A stretch of 64,000 nucleotides of DNA from Phaeobacter bryozoorum (GCF_041893525.1 NZ_CP169068.1); one strand, 5' to 3'. Positions 27,768 through 36,465 are shown, counted from the first letter of the stretch. Translations and numbers: made by a program. Notes: generated by a model not told the origin, from the letters alone.

Positions 27768-28109
27768 TCAATCCTCGGCAAATCCCCAGCCGTCTGGCCG
27801 AAACCCATGGTCAAGTGCAGTCCGGGTTGCGACCTCTTCGACCATCCAGATCGCTGCTGCGGACAGGATCTGTTCGGGCATCGTCGCGATCAATGTGGCG
27901 GGATCATCGCCCTCGGCCTCTGCCCATTGGGTATAAAAGCCCAGATCGGCCAGTGCCTCGGCAAGGGGCATCCAGTCCTTGGCCTCTTCAGCGACAAAGA
28001 ACAGATCAAGATCCGCCTCAAACGGCAGGTCACCCTCGGCCTGCAAATCGGAGAAGGCCGAGAATGTCTCGGCCTTCTGGGTGTCGAAATCATGCGCCAC
28101 CGCGCTCAC
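27768..28109 (-). CDS. RraB-like ribonuclease E inhibitor domain protein
   Basis: 113 residues with the acidic RraB-type fold: a start of QAEGDLPFEADLDLFFVAEEA, then the LAEALADLGFYTQWAEAEGDD strand-helix and a C-terminal GFRPDGWGFAED. In Escherichia coli RraB binds RNase E and inhibits it; for this distant relative the role is inferred. The start is a GTG whose last bases overlap the trxB stop (GTGA), so it is translationally coupled to trxB. A second GTG 9 bases later is possible. Confidence 0.75.
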   Translation of the reverse strand: MSAVAHDFDTQKAETFSAFSDLQAEGDLPFEADLDLFFVAEEAKDWMPLAEALADLGFYTQWAEAEGDDPATLIATMPEQILSAAAIWMVEEVATRTALDHGFRPDGWGFAED

Positions 28110-29047
28110 TCCTGCTCTGCGAGGAAGCGTTCGGCATCCAGCGCCGCCATGCAGCCCATGCCGGCCGAGGTCACCGCCTGACGATATTTGTGATCGGTCA
28201 GGTCACCAGCGGCAAAAATGCCGGGGATGGAGGTTTCGGTGGTGCCGGGCGTTACCTTCACATAGCCGCCATTGTGGGTTTCCAGCACGTCCTTGACCAA
28301 TTCATTGGCAGGCGCATGGCCGATGGCGACAAAGACGCCCTTGCAGGAGATTTCGGTGATTTCGCCGGTCTTCACGTTCTTCACCCGCACGCCCTCGACG
28401 CCCAGCGGGTTCTCGGTGCCGATCACCTCTTCCAGCTGGTGGAACCACAGCGGCTCAATCTTCTCGTTCTTCATCAGGCGGTCTTGCAGGATTTTCTCTG
28501 CGCGCAGCTCGTCGCGGCGGTGGATCAGCGTCACCTTGGAGGCGAAATTGGTCAGGAACAGCGCCTCTTCCACAGCGGTATTGCCGCCGCCGATCACCAC
28601 AATCTCCTGGCCGCGATAGAAGAAACCATCGCAGGTCGCGCAGGCGGAAACGCCAAAGCCCTTGAACTTCTCCTCGGACGGCAGGCCGAGCCATTTGGCG
28701 CGCGCGCCGGTTGCCAGAATGACCGCATCGGCGGTGTAGACGGTGCCGCTGTCACCCTTGGCCACGAATGGGCGCGAGGAGGTGTCGAGATCGGTGATGA
28801 TGTCCCCGATGATCTCGCAGCCCATCGTCTTGGCGTGCTCCTGCATCCGCACCATTAGATCCGGGCCCTGAACCTCGGTGTCGCCAGGCCAGTTCTCTAC
28901 CTCGGTAGTCGTGGTCAGCTGGCCGCCCGGCTCAATGCCCTGAACCAGAATCGGCTCCAGCATGGCGCGGCTGGCGTAGACACCGGCGGTGTAGCCTGCC
29001 GGGCCGGACCCGATGATCAGAACCTTGGTGTGGCGCGTGTCGCTCAT
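28106..29047 (-). CDS. trxB: Thioredoxin-disulfide reductase
   Basis: 313 residues, the bacterial TrxB length. The FAD-binding GSGPAGYTAGVYASRA, the redox-active pair in SACATCDGFF, and the NADPH-binding GGGNTAVEEALFLTN are all present, together with the late TSIPGIFAAGDLTDHKYRQA. It reduces thioredoxin with NADPH in the cytoplasm. It is followed by the overlapping RraB-like gene and is divergent from an Lrp-family regulator 241 bases away. Confidence 0.96.
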   Translation of the reverse strand: MSDTRHTKVLIIGSGPAGYTAGVYASRAMLEPILVQGIEPGGQLTTTTEVENWPGDTEVQGPDLMVRMQEHAKTMGCEIIGDIITDLDTSSRPFVAKGDSGTVYTADAVILATGARAKWLGLPSEEKFKGFGVSACATCDGFFYRGQEIVVIGGGNTAVEEALFLTNFASKVTLIHRRDELRAEKILQDRLMKNEKIEPLWFHQLEEVIGTENPLGVEGVRVKNVKTGEITEISCKGVFVAIGHAPANELVKDVLETHNGGYVKVTPGTTETSIPGIFAAGDLTDHKYRQAVTSAGMGCMAALDAERFLAEQE

Positions 29048-29204
29048 CTCATTTCCCCAGTCGATGAAAGGGCGGTCTTGCCGCCGTCAGGCAATGCATA
29101 TAACTGCACCCGGCGATGTCTTAAAGCCCCGGCTTCAGCGATGTCGGATGCCCCCGGTTTTGATGCCTGGGCTAAGATGCTGAGGTCTCATCTTATCAAC
29201 GGCA

Positions 29205-29240
29205 AATATTGTTGCGCGCGCCTGAAATAATATTGCGTGC
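29205..29240. promoter_or_regulatory. Candidate Lrp-type binding region
   Basis: A direct repeat AATATTG...GCG-GC occurs at 29205 and 29229, 24 bases apart, in the divergent trxB/lrp spacer about 50-85 bases before the lrp start. AT-rich repeats spaced by about two helix turns suit Lrp-family autoregulation; this is inference from pattern. Confidence 0.3.
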
Positions 29241-29288
29241 ACTACGGATGCTGGTATAACAAACGGAAAATTCAACAGGAGCTTCCAG

Positions 29289-29789
29289 ATGGTCACAACA
29301 CGCCTTGATCCGATTGATCGCAAGATTTTGTCGGAGTTGCAGGCCGACGGTCGTATGACCAATGTTGAACTGGCCAAGCGTGTGGGTATTTCCGCACCGC
29401 CGTGCCTGCGCCGGGTGCGCTCGCTTGAGGAGGCCGGGCTGATCCGCGGATACCATGCCGAGGTCAACGCACGCGAATTGGGGTTCGAAGTGCAGGTCTT
29501 TGCCATGGTGGGGCTGGAAAGCCAGGCCGAGGCCGAGCTGAGCGCCTTTGAAGCGAAATGTCGCGACTGGCCGCTGGTGCGCGAGTGCCACATGCTGAAC
29601 GGCGAGGTGGATTTCATCCTGAAATGCGTCGCGCCCGATCTCAGCACCTTCCAGAGCTTTCTGACCGGCGATCTGCTGACGACGCCGAATGTGGCCAGCG
29701 TCAAGACCTCGCTGGTGATCCGAGGGGCCAAGGACGAACCCGGCGTTCCCTTTGATGTGCTGGAGCAACGGCTCGCGCGCGAAGCCTGA
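29289..29789 (+). CDS. Lrp/AsnC family transcriptional regulator
   Basis: 166 residues. The N-terminal helix-turn-helix is clear (LDPIDRKILSELQADGRMTN, then VELAKRVGISAPPCLRRVRS), and the C-terminal RAM domain follows (VQVFAMVGLESQAEAELSAF, RECHMLNGEVDFILKCVAPD). Such regulators usually respond to amino acids. It is divergent from trxB, ends at a strong terminator and stands alone, so its target is likely itself or trxB. Confidence 0.92.
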   Translation: MVTTRLDPIDRKILSELQADGRMTNVELAKRVGISAPPCLRRVRSLEEAGLIRGYHAEVNARELGFEVQVFAMVGLESQAEAELSAFEAKCRDWPLVRECHMLNGEVDFILKCVAPDLSTFQSFLTGDLLTTPNVASVKTSLVIRGAKDEPGVPFDVLEQRLAREA

Positions 29790-29831
29790 GGGGCAGAGCC
29801 TCGCAGAAATCGGTCAGGCCAGTCTGATCAG

Positions 29832-29863
29832 AAAAAGCGCCTCGCAATGCGGGCGCTTTTTTC
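29832..29863 (+). terminator. Rho-independent terminator of the Lrp gene
   Basis: Perfect 10-bp stem AAAAAGCGCC/GGCGCTTTTT with a 10-base loop and a T run continuing TTCG. Confidence 0.85.
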
Positions 29864-29900
29864 GTTTGGGGCGACCGCCGCAGCTGTCGGCGGACCCGGC

Positions 29901-30677
29901 TTAGTTCATATCGGGATCTTGCAGCAGGATCCGGGGATAGGCCAGCGGGCCGAAGCCTGCGATCGATTCGACATGCGAAAACAGGTTCAGATAGAGCGTG
30001 CGGATGGCGTGGCTCACCAGTTTCAGGGCCTCCGGGCCGGGGTGATAGGTCTCGAACGGCAGACCGCCGACACTGATCGCCGCATGGCGCGGCAGGCATA
30101 GATGAAAGAGGTCCACGGCGGTCGGGGGCGCGGTTTCGAAAATACTCATCCCGTCATGATATTGCTGCACCGGAACCAGCGAGACGGCATTGTCCAGCTT
30201 GATCCCCGGCAGAGGTGCCCGTTGCAACAGCCGCGCGGCGGGGCCTGCGACAACCGTCGACATCGGCTTTGCCTCGCCAAGGCTATCGGCGGTAAAGCTG
30301 GTCAGCCGGTGGCTGCGACCGTGCTGCCCGCTGCGCGATGGGATAAGGCTGGTGCTGCCTTTCCACAACAGGGGGAGGGGGTCGCCATCAAAGGTGATCA
30401 GCTCATCGCCCGGCAGCAGATCCTCGATTGCAATGGGCCCCTGCGTGGTCTCGATCAGGGATCCGCGGCAAAAGGCGGTAAAGGCGTCTTCGAACAATGG
30501 CAGCGACGGTGCGACATGGCGTGTCTCGGCGATTTGGCCGTTTGGCAGCAGGCTACAGACATCGTAACGGCGCAGCTGTGGCCGCGTCCCGCCGCGCTGG
30601 GCAGCAGGGTCCTGTAGCAGAGCATTGGCTTCGACCGCATTGGCAGCTGCGCGTCGCAGCGACTGGGGTATGGTCAT
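29901..30677 (-). CDS. Hint-domain (hedgehog/intein-type) protein
   Basis: 258 residues. From about residue 68 it has the Hint_2-type pattern: FCRGSLIETTQGPIAIEDLL then PGDELITFDGDPLPLLW, which is the standard start of the domain with Cys as the first residue; AVSLVPVQQYHDGMSIFE and the C-terminal VDLFHLCLPRHAAI follow. In Rhodobacterales such domains usually cap large secreted RTX proteins; this one is free-standing with only a ~65-residue N-terminal stretch. Splicing or autoproteolytic activity is not shown. A 50-residue conserved-looking gene lies upstream on the same strand. Confidence 0.82.
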   Translation of the reverse strand: MTIPQSLRRAAANAVEANALLQDPAAQRGGTRPQLRRYDVCSLLPNGQIAETRHVAPSLPLFEDAFTAFCRGSLIETTQGPIAIEDLLPGDELITFDGDPLPLLWKGSTSLIPSRSGQHGRSHRLTSFTADSLGEAKPMSTVVAGPAARLLQRAPLPGIKLDNAVSLVPVQQYHDGMSIFETAPPTAVDLFHLCLPRHAAISVGGLPFETYHPGPEALKLVSHAIRTLYLNLFSHVESIAGFGPLAYPRILLQDPDMN

Positions 30678-30951
30678 GGCGAACGTGCCTCTCTCATGAC
30701 TGTACTTGCATCAACCCCGGCAGCGCGATGAGCAGAAGGCGCGCCGGAATCGCTTGGTCCCTGTCGGGCGCCCCGGTCGCAATACGCGCAGTCCCGGGCA
30801 ATGCGCCCAATCGGGCAGGTAAATGCGGCGGTCCTGTCTTGGGCAGAGGCCGCCGCCGGAGGTGATCACCGGTGGACGGTGTCAGGCGGGTATTCCCGGC
30901 CCCGTCGTGAGAGCGGGCCGTCGAGATTGCAAGGACGCCTCTTCAATGATC

Positions 30952-31104
30952 TCAGGCGCTCTTGGCCTGGGCCGGGCGCCGGAGAGTCTCGCGACGCCGC
31001 TCAATCGCGATCTGCCGGGTGGCGCCACGCGTCCAGGGTAGGCGCACCTCTTCGGTCTTGGCGGCAGCTACAATGGATTTGATGAAGCGCGATTTTGGTT
31101 TCAT
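30952..31104 (-). CDS. Small basic protein, 50 residues (conserved in Rhodobacterales)
   Basis: The translation MKPKSRFIKSIVAAAKTEEV is followed by an RLPWTRGATRQIAIE stretch and a basic tail. A strong site, CAGGAG, sits right before the ATG at 31104, and the K/R-rich composition with W-TRG-R resembles small proteins I recall from many Rhodobacterales genomes, without known role. It may bind nucleic acid because of its charge (inference). An in-frame upstream ATG at 31134 has no such site. No partner gene is close: the Hint gene is 274 bases downstream and pgeF is upstream. Confidence 0.65.
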   Translation of the reverse strand: MKPKSRFIKSIVAAAKTEEVRLPWTRGATRQIAIERRRETLRRPAQAKSA

Positions 31105-31299
31105 GAGGCGTCTCCTGTAGGAGCGGGGCAGCATTCTGCGGCCCGCGCTTTAGTCCCGTCTTTTGTCGCCTGCCAATGCGCCGGGAATGTGGCCGATCTG
31201 TGGAAATCACAGGAACGCCGCAGTGATCCGCGCGCACTCAGCCCCCGCGCGGGCGCGCTTCGGTGGTCACATTGGGCCGCGAATTGCAGGTCGCGGCGC

Positions 31300-32067
31300 C
31301 TACAGGCGAATGCAGGAGATCAGGCGCCCGTAGTCGACCTCTTTGTGATGGGTCGCGCGGCGGAAGGAATAGAACCGTTCCGGGTCAGAGTAGGTGCAAT
31401 GCCCGGTCCATGCGGCCTCGGCCACGCCGGCGCTGCGCAGTTTGTGCAGACCCAGAGAGGGCAGATCAAAGAGGTAGCGATCGCCCTCGCCATTGGCAAA
31501 AAACCGTGCGTTTTCCGGATCCTGCATCATGAAGTCGTCAAAGAACTCAGGGCCGACCTCATAGGCGCGCTGCGAGATCGACGGGCCGATGACCGCGCGG
31601 GTGGACTGCCGCCGCGCGCCCAGCTGTTCCATCGCGTCCAACGTGGCCTCCAGCACGCCATCAAGCGTGCCGCGCCACCCGGCATGAGCTGCGCCGACCA
31701 CATTGGCCTCCGGGTCGTGAAACAGAACCGGCTGGCAGTCGGCGGTCAGGATCGACAGCACCACGCCGGGCACATTGGTGACCATGGCATCAGCCTGAAT
31801 ATCGCCCTGAATATTGTCCTGCCGGGGATCGGAGATCGTCAGGACATTGGCGGAATGCACCTGATTCACCCGGCCAAGCGCCTCGGGCGATGCCTCCATC
31901 GCTGCGGCGACGCGCATCCGGTTGATCTGCACCGCTTCGCGCTGATCCGACGAGCCAAGCCCGCAATTCAATCCGGCAAAAATACCCGAAGAGGCCCCGC
32001 CGCGACGGGTAAAGAAGCCGTGTTTGGTGCCATTGAGCAGCTCGGAGATGAGAATTTCCAGCGTCAT
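31300..32067 (-). CDS. pgeF: Purine nucleoside phosphorylase YfiH / laccase-domain (PgeF-type) protein
   Basis: 255 residues of the PF02578 family. The metal-site residues are in VNQVHSANVL, SILTADCQPVLF and VGAAHAGWRGTL, in the usual order. Family members (YfiH/PgeF, formerly called polyphenol oxidase or laccase) act on purine nucleosides or in peptidoglycan quality control; the exact role here is inferred. Its start overlaps the midA stop by four bases, making it the last gene of the lgt-midA-pgeF operon. Confidence 0.9.
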   Translation of the reverse strand: MTLEILISELLNGTKHGFFTRRGGASSGIFAGLNCGLGSSDQREAVQINRMRVAAAMEASPEALGRVNQVHSANVLTISDPRQDNIQGDIQADAMVTNVPGVVLSILTADCQPVLFHDPEANVVGAAHAGWRGTLDGVLEATLDAMEQLGARRQSTRAVIGPSISQRAYEVGPEFFDDFMMQDPENARFFANGEGDRYLFDLPSLGLHKLRSAGVAEAAWTGHCTYSDPERFYSFRRATHHKEVDYGRLISCIRL

Positions 32068-33131
32068 GCGTTCAATCCCGGTGGGGGTGCGGTCTCTTCG
32101 GGGAAAATCCCGAGTATCTTGAACAGGTTTCCCATTTCCTCAGGATGCGTCAACCGTCGATGCGCCGCAATCAGAGATTGCAGCGCGTCGCCGTTTAGCC
32201 GCGCCGCCAGCGCCTGTGCCCGATCGGTAATGCCCAGACGCTCCAGAAACACGCCTTGCGGGGTCAGCCGACTATAGGCACAGCCCGCAGATTTCGCAGC
32301 CAGTGCAAGCGCTTCGAAATCGACATGGGTGGTCAGATCGGCGCTGCCCGGATCCTTCAGCGGATCGCTTGGCGCATGGGCGCGCAGGGCCTGCAACGTA
32401 TCCCCCAGCGACCGCCAATCGCCGTAATCGACAATAAGCGCGGTTCCGCCGTGGCGCGCGATCCGGGAGGCGATGGTCTGAACCATCGGTTGCGCGGCTT
32501 CGCACAGCTCGACCAGATCACCGTCGCGGGTGTCCTCAAGGCGATGCGCCAGTGCAGGCTGTGGCGCCACCGCGCCAAGGCCAAAGCTGAGCGTGCCATC
32601 CTGAAGACCCACTGATTTTTCGCGCCAGCCATCGCCATCGCGCAGAAATTGCCGCACCGGCAGCGCATCAAAGAACTCATTTGCGATTAGAAACAGCGGC
32701 TGCTCGGGCAGCTCGGCGATATTCGGGTACCAGACCGGGTCATGGCCTGCCAGTTGCCTCGCCTGACGGGCGCGCAGGGTGGGGGAGGCCTCCAGCAGGG
32801 CAATCTGCATGGCGGCGTGAAACCCGGGCACGCCTTTTGTGGCGCGCAGCAGATCAGCCATCAGCGTGCCGCGACCGGGACCCAGTTCGGCCAATGTGAA
32901 CCGCTGAGGTTGGCCCTGATCCAGCCAGCATTGTGCCAGCGCCAGTCCGATCAGCTCTCCGAACATCTGGCTGATTTCCGGGGCTGTGGTGAAATCCCCC
33001 TTGGCCCCCAGCGGGTCGCGGGTGGTGTAATAGCCATAGCTTGGATGCAGCAGCGCCTCGGCCATGTAATCCGCGACCGAAATCGGCCCCTCGGCACGGA
33101 TGCGGGCAGTGATATGGTCGCTCAGGCTCAT
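32064..33131 (-). CDS. Class I SAM-dependent methyltransferase, MidA/NDUFAF7 family
   Basis: 355 residues. Family landmarks are SYGYYTTRDPLGAKGDFTTA, PEISQMFGELIGLALAQCW, the SAM loop LAELGPGRGTLMADLLRAT and ANEFFDALPVRQFL. In eukaryotes the relative NDUFAF7 methylates an arginine in complex I; the bacterial role is likely protein arginine methylation but is unproven. It overlaps lgt (ATGA at 33128) on one side and pgeF (32064) on the other, so the three are translationally coupled. Confidence 0.92.
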   Translation of the reverse strand: MSLSDHITARIRAEGPISVADYMAEALLHPSYGYYTTRDPLGAKGDFTTAPEISQMFGELIGLALAQCWLDQGQPQRFTLAELGPGRGTLMADLLRATKGVPGFHAAMQIALLEASPTLRARQARQLAGHDPVWYPNIAELPEQPLFLIANEFFDALPVRQFLRDGDGWREKSVGLQDGTLSFGLGAVAPQPALAHRLEDTRDGDLVELCEAAQPMVQTIASRIARHGGTALIVDYGDWRSLGDTLQALRAHAPSDPLKDPGSADLTTHVDFEALALAAKSAGCAYSRLTPQGVFLERLGITDRAQALAARLNGDALQSLIAAHRRLTHPEEMGNLFKILGIFPEETAPPPGLNA

Positions 33132-34030
33132 GCCGGAACCACCGCCATGCGTCGGCTGCGCAGCACCAGAATGAGGCCGATGGCGATCATCGGCAGCGAC
33201 AGCAGCTGTCCCATGGTCAGACCGTAGCCGCCGATATGCCAGGCCAGCCCCAGGGGGTTCTCTGCAGTTACGAATTGGGCGTCGGGCTGGCGCATGAATT
33301 CAACCGCGAAGCGCGCCGCGCCATAGCCTGCCAGAAACACGCCGGTCACCCGGCCTGGGTGGGTCAGCGCCGCGCGCCGGTAGACCAGCCACAAGAGCAC
33401 CGCACCAAGGATCAGCCCTTCCAGCAGCGCCTCATAGAGCTGGGACGGGTGGCGCGCACAGATCTCCCCCAGCGCCTGCCCGCAGGACTGCGCCGCGCGC
33501 CCGGGAAAGGCGACCCCCCAGGGCAGATCGGTTGCCCGCCCCCAGAGCTCGGCGTTGTTGAAGTTGGCAAGTCGGCCCAGCAAGAGGCCCGGCGGCACCG
33601 TATGTGCCACCAGATCAGCGATCTGAAGGCGCGGGATCCGGTGGCGCAGCGCATAAATCCAGGTGGCAATGATCACCCCCAGGAGACCGCCGTGAAAGGC
33701 CATGCCCCCCTGCCAGATGCGCAGGATCTCGGCCGGGTTCTGAAGGTAGTAGCCGGGCTGATAGAACAGCACATAGCCAAGCCGTCCGCCCAGAATGACG
33801 CCGAGGATGATCCAGGTGAGCAGATCTTCGACCTGTTGCGGTTTCATCGGGGGCTGTGCGTGGGGCCAGAGCGCGGGGCGCCGCAGCGCCGCGACCGCCA
33901 GCCGCCAGGCGATGACAATCCCGACGATATAGGCCAGCGCGTACCAGCGCAGCGCGAATTGGCTGCCGAACAGCTCGATTATGAAGATTTCCGGGGTCAG
34001 ATCGGGGAATTGGAGGATGAATGCGTGCAT
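33128..34030 (-). CDS. lgt: Prolipoprotein diacylglyceryl transferase
   Basis: 300 residues with about seven membrane helices. The Lgt signature is present: MAFHGGLLGVIIATWIYA, the catalytic-region LANFNNAELWGRATDLPWGV and ARHPSQLYEALLEG. It adds diacylglycerol from phosphatidylglycerol to the lipobox cysteine of prolipoproteins in the inner membrane. It heads the lgt-midA-pgeF operon. A lipoprotein-type peptidase gene lies far away at 62.1 kb and would be one of its clients. Confidence 0.96.
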   Translation of the reverse strand: MHAFILQFPDLTPEIFIIELFGSQFALRWYALAYIVGIVIAWRLAVAALRRPALWPHAQPPMKPQQVEDLLTWIILGVILGGRLGYVLFYQPGYYLQNPAEILRIWQGGMAFHGGLLGVIIATWIYALRHRIPRLQIADLVAHTVPPGLLLGRLANFNNAELWGRATDLPWGVAFPGRAAQSCGQALGEICARHPSQLYEALLEGLILGAVLLWLVYRRAALTHPGRVTGVFLAGYGAARFAVEFMRQPDAQFVTAENPLGLAWHIGGYGLTMGQLLSLPMIAIGLILVLRSRRMAVVPA

Positions 34031-34126
34031 GTGCCGTCAATGCCTTTGCGGGGGCTGCGGTGTCAACGGCTTGCCGCCGCCGGTGTTGATGACCATATAG
34101 GGGTCAAGGCAGACATGGAGAAGACA

Positions 34127-34375
34127 ATGCAGACGCGCAACAAGATCATGGATGATATTTCCCAGCTGATGACCAACGCGATGGGTGTGGCCCATGGCGC
34201 GCGGGAAGAGGCGGAGACCGCCATGAAGGGGCTGATCGACCGCTGGCTGGCCGATCGCGATTTCGTGACCCGCGAGGAGTTCGACGCCGTGCGCGCCATG
34301 GCGCAGAAGGCGCGTGAAGAAAACGAAGCACTGAAGGCCCGGCTCGACGCGCTGGAAGCGGATAAATCCGCGTGA
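34127..34375 (+). CDS. ubiK: UbiK/BMFP family accessory factor
   Basis: 82 residues: RNKIMDDISQLMTNAMGVAH, then WLADRDFVTREEFDAVRAMA and a C-terminal coiled coil ENEALKARLDALEADKSA. This is the typical UbiK (YqiC/BMFP) layout, a membrane-associated trimer that helps the ubiquinone-biosynthesis complex. The start at 34127 has GGAGAAG just before it; the upstream in-frame ATG at 34115 is possible. It is divergent from lgt with about 96 bases between. Confidence 0.88.
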   Translation: MQTRNKIMDDISQLMTNAMGVAHGAREEAETAMKGLIDRWLADRDFVTREEFDAVRAMAQKAREENEALKARLDALEADKSA

Positions 34376-34749
34376 TCCGGTTCCAGGGCTGAGCGGCAGG
34401 CACAGCCCGCCGCCCGGCGCTGAAATATCCGATCTGCAACATTTGCTGGCGTGCGGCCCGGTCCGGGTGGCGCGCCATTTTTGCGACCAAGCCCGCGTCG
34501 CAAACTCCCACCCGGCGCAGCAGGATCCCGCAGCTGCCTCTCTTCACAGCACTGTCACGATATTTTGAGGGTCATCGCCTTTCGTCCACAACTTATTGCA
34601 GTTATCCCCAAATAAAGGGTTGCCAGACGGCCTTGGTGCCTCCACCATATCTGGTAGGAGGACGGGTAAATCCCTCTCCTTATTGAGCAGGCCGCTAGCA
34701 ATTGGGGGTGCCCCGCATCTCTTTTGCTAGAGATCAGAGAGGTGGCAAC
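34376..34749. other. Intergenic region before the YbjN-like gene
   Basis: About 370 bases. The last third is AT-richer than the surroundings and contains TTATTGCAG and TTATCCCCAAATAA stretches that may hold promoter elements for the YbjN-like gene. A GAGGTGGCAAC site just before 34750 is the ribosome-binding site. No gene or RNA was recognised. Confidence 0.5.
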
Positions 34750-35250
34750 ATGGCTCTTTCCGAACATTTTCTGGAAGACGAAATTCACCCTATCGACATC
34801 GTCGAACACTTGGCCTCGGACCACGATTGGGACTTTGACCGCATAGGCGACGATCAGATCGCCATGGCGGTGGAAGGCCAGTGGCGCACCTATTCGCTGA
34901 CATTGGCGTGGTCCGGCTATGAAGAAACCCTGCGGATGGTATGCAGCTTTGAGATGGAGCCGCCGAAGGAACAGCTGCCGCGGCTCTACGAGCTGATCAA
35001 CGAGATGAATGATCAGTGCTGGGCCGGTGGCTTTACCTTCTGGCCCGATCACAAGCTGATGCTGTATCGCTATGGGCTGGTATTGACCGGCGGACAGGTG
35101 GCAAGCCCGGAGCAGATCGACACGCTGATCAACTCCGCTGTCGCCAATTGCGAGCGCTACTATCCGGCAATCCAGCTGATGGTCTGGGGCGGACAATCGC
35201 CGCGCGACGCGCTTCAGGTCGCCATTGCAGAGGCTTACGGGCGCGCGTAA
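34750..35250 (+). CDS. YbjN domain-containing protein
   Basis: 166 residues. The N-terminal LEDEIHPIDIVEHLASDHDW and the later MVCSFEMEPPKEQLPRLYEL with LINEMNDQCWAGGFTFWPDH fit the YbjN (type III chaperone-like) fold. In alphaproteobacteria these proteins are common and poorly understood, possibly stress related. The start ATG at 34750 follows AGAGAGGTGG; the earlier in-frame ATG at 34702 has no such site. It lies 57 bases before proC on the same strand and may be co-transcribed. Confidence 0.86.
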   Translation: MALSEHFLEDEIHPIDIVEHLASDHDWDFDRIGDDQIAMAVEGQWRTYSLTLAWSGYEETLRMVCSFEMEPPKEQLPRLYELINEMNDQCWAGGFTFWPDHKLMLYRYGLVLTGGQVASPEQIDTLINSAVANCERYYPAIQLMVWGGQSPRDALQVAIAEAYGRA

Positions 35251-35307
35251 ACCTTTCCCCGAACCGGCGCTGCATGGTGCCGGAGATCCGATCAGGGGAG
35301 GGGAAAG

Positions 35308-36465
35308 ATGCAGGTATCACAGATCGCAGCGCGGGGCATCGCGCTCTTGGGCTGCGGCAAGATGGGGTCGGCAATGCTGGCCGGATGGCTTGACCGGGGT
35401 GTTGACCCGGATACCGTCTGGGTGATTGATCCCAATCCTTCTGACTGGCTGCGCCAGACTGGTGTGCATCTCAATGCGCCCTTGCCAGAGGCCGGTGACC
35501 GGGCGCCGGGGATCGTGCTGATTGCTGTCAAACCCCAGATGATGGGAGAGGCGCTGCCGCAGCTGCAACAGCTGGGCAATGGCGAGACGCTGTTTATCTC
35601 GGTTGCTGCCGGAACCTCGATCGCTACCTATGAATCACTTCTGGGGGCGCAGACGCCGATCGTGCGCGCCATGCCGAATACACCTGCCGCCGTCGGGCGT
35701 GGCATTACCGCGCTCATCGGCAACATGCGCGCGACCGAGGCGGATATAAATCGCGCCGATGCGCTGTTGCAGGCCATCGGCCAGACCGTCCGATTGCAGA
35801 GCGAGGCGCAGATGGATGCGGTCACCGGCGTCAGCGGTTCCGGCCCGGCCTATGTTTTCCATCTGATCGAAACCCTTGCCGCTGCTGGCGAGGCTGAGGG
35901 GCTGCCTGCCGATCTGGCGATGCAGCTGGCCAAGGCCACCGTCGCAGGGGCCGGTGCCCTGGCAGAAGCCTCCGAGGAAACGCCAGCGCAGCTGCGGGTC
36001 AATGTCACCAGCCCCAATGGCACGACCCAGGCCGCGCTGGAGGTGCTGATGGATGAGACCGACGGCTTTCCGCCGCTGCTGCACCGCGCCGTGGCAGCAG
36101 CCACCAACCGGTCGAGGGAGCTGTCCGTGGCTGACATCAGTTTTGACGAATTTCTCAAGGTCGATGTGCGCGTGGGCGAGGTGGTGCGCGCCGAGGACTA
36201 CCCCGAGGCTCGCAAACCCGCGATCAAGATGTGGGTGGATTTCGGCGATGACATCGGCATCAAGAAAACCTCGGCGCAGGTGACGGCCCACTACACGGCG
36301 GAAACGCTGCTGGGCAAACAGGTGATGGCCGTGGTGAATTTCCCGCCCCGCCAGATTGGCAAGTTCATGTCCGAAGTGCTGGTGCTGGGGCTGCCGGATG
36401 CCACCGGAGAGATTGTTCTGATTGGTCCGGATGGACCGGTCCCATTGGGAGGGCGGATGCATTGA
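35308..36465 (+). CDS. proC: Pyrroline-5-carboxylate reductase fused in frame to a CsaA-type tRNA-binding domain
   Basis: 385 residues in one frame. Residues 1-273 are a complete ProC: IALLGCGKMGSAMLAGWLDR, AMPNTPAAVGRGITAL, AVTGVSGSGPAYVFHLIETL and RVNVTSPNGTTQAALEVL. This enzyme reduces pyrroline-5-carboxylate to proline with NAD(P)H. Residues 274-385 are a complete CsaA/EMAP-II-like tRNA-binding domain (ISFDEFLKVDVRVGEVVRAE, KTSAQVTAHYTAETLLGKQV). A GTG at 36127, with GAGGGAG six bases upstream, could start the second part alone. Relatives usually encode two proteins, so this is either a fusion or a lost stop codon. The next gene overlaps its stop. Confidence 0.88.
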   Translation: MQVSQIAARGIALLGCGKMGSAMLAGWLDRGVDPDTVWVIDPNPSDWLRQTGVHLNAPLPEAGDRAPGIVLIAVKPQMMGEALPQLQQLGNGETLFISVAAGTSIATYESLLGAQTPIVRAMPNTPAAVGRGITALIGNMRATEADINRADALLQAIGQTVRLQSEAQMDAVTGVSGSGPAYVFHLIETLAAAGEAEGLPADLAMQLAKATVAGAGALAEASEETPAQLRVNVTSPNGTTQAALEVLMDETDGFPPLLHRAVAAATNRSRELSVADISFDEFLKVDVRVGEVVRAEDYPEARKPAIKMWVDFGDDIGIKKTSAQVTAHYTAETLLGKQVMAVVNFPPRQIGKFMSEVLVLGLPDATGEIVLIGPDGPVPLGGRMH

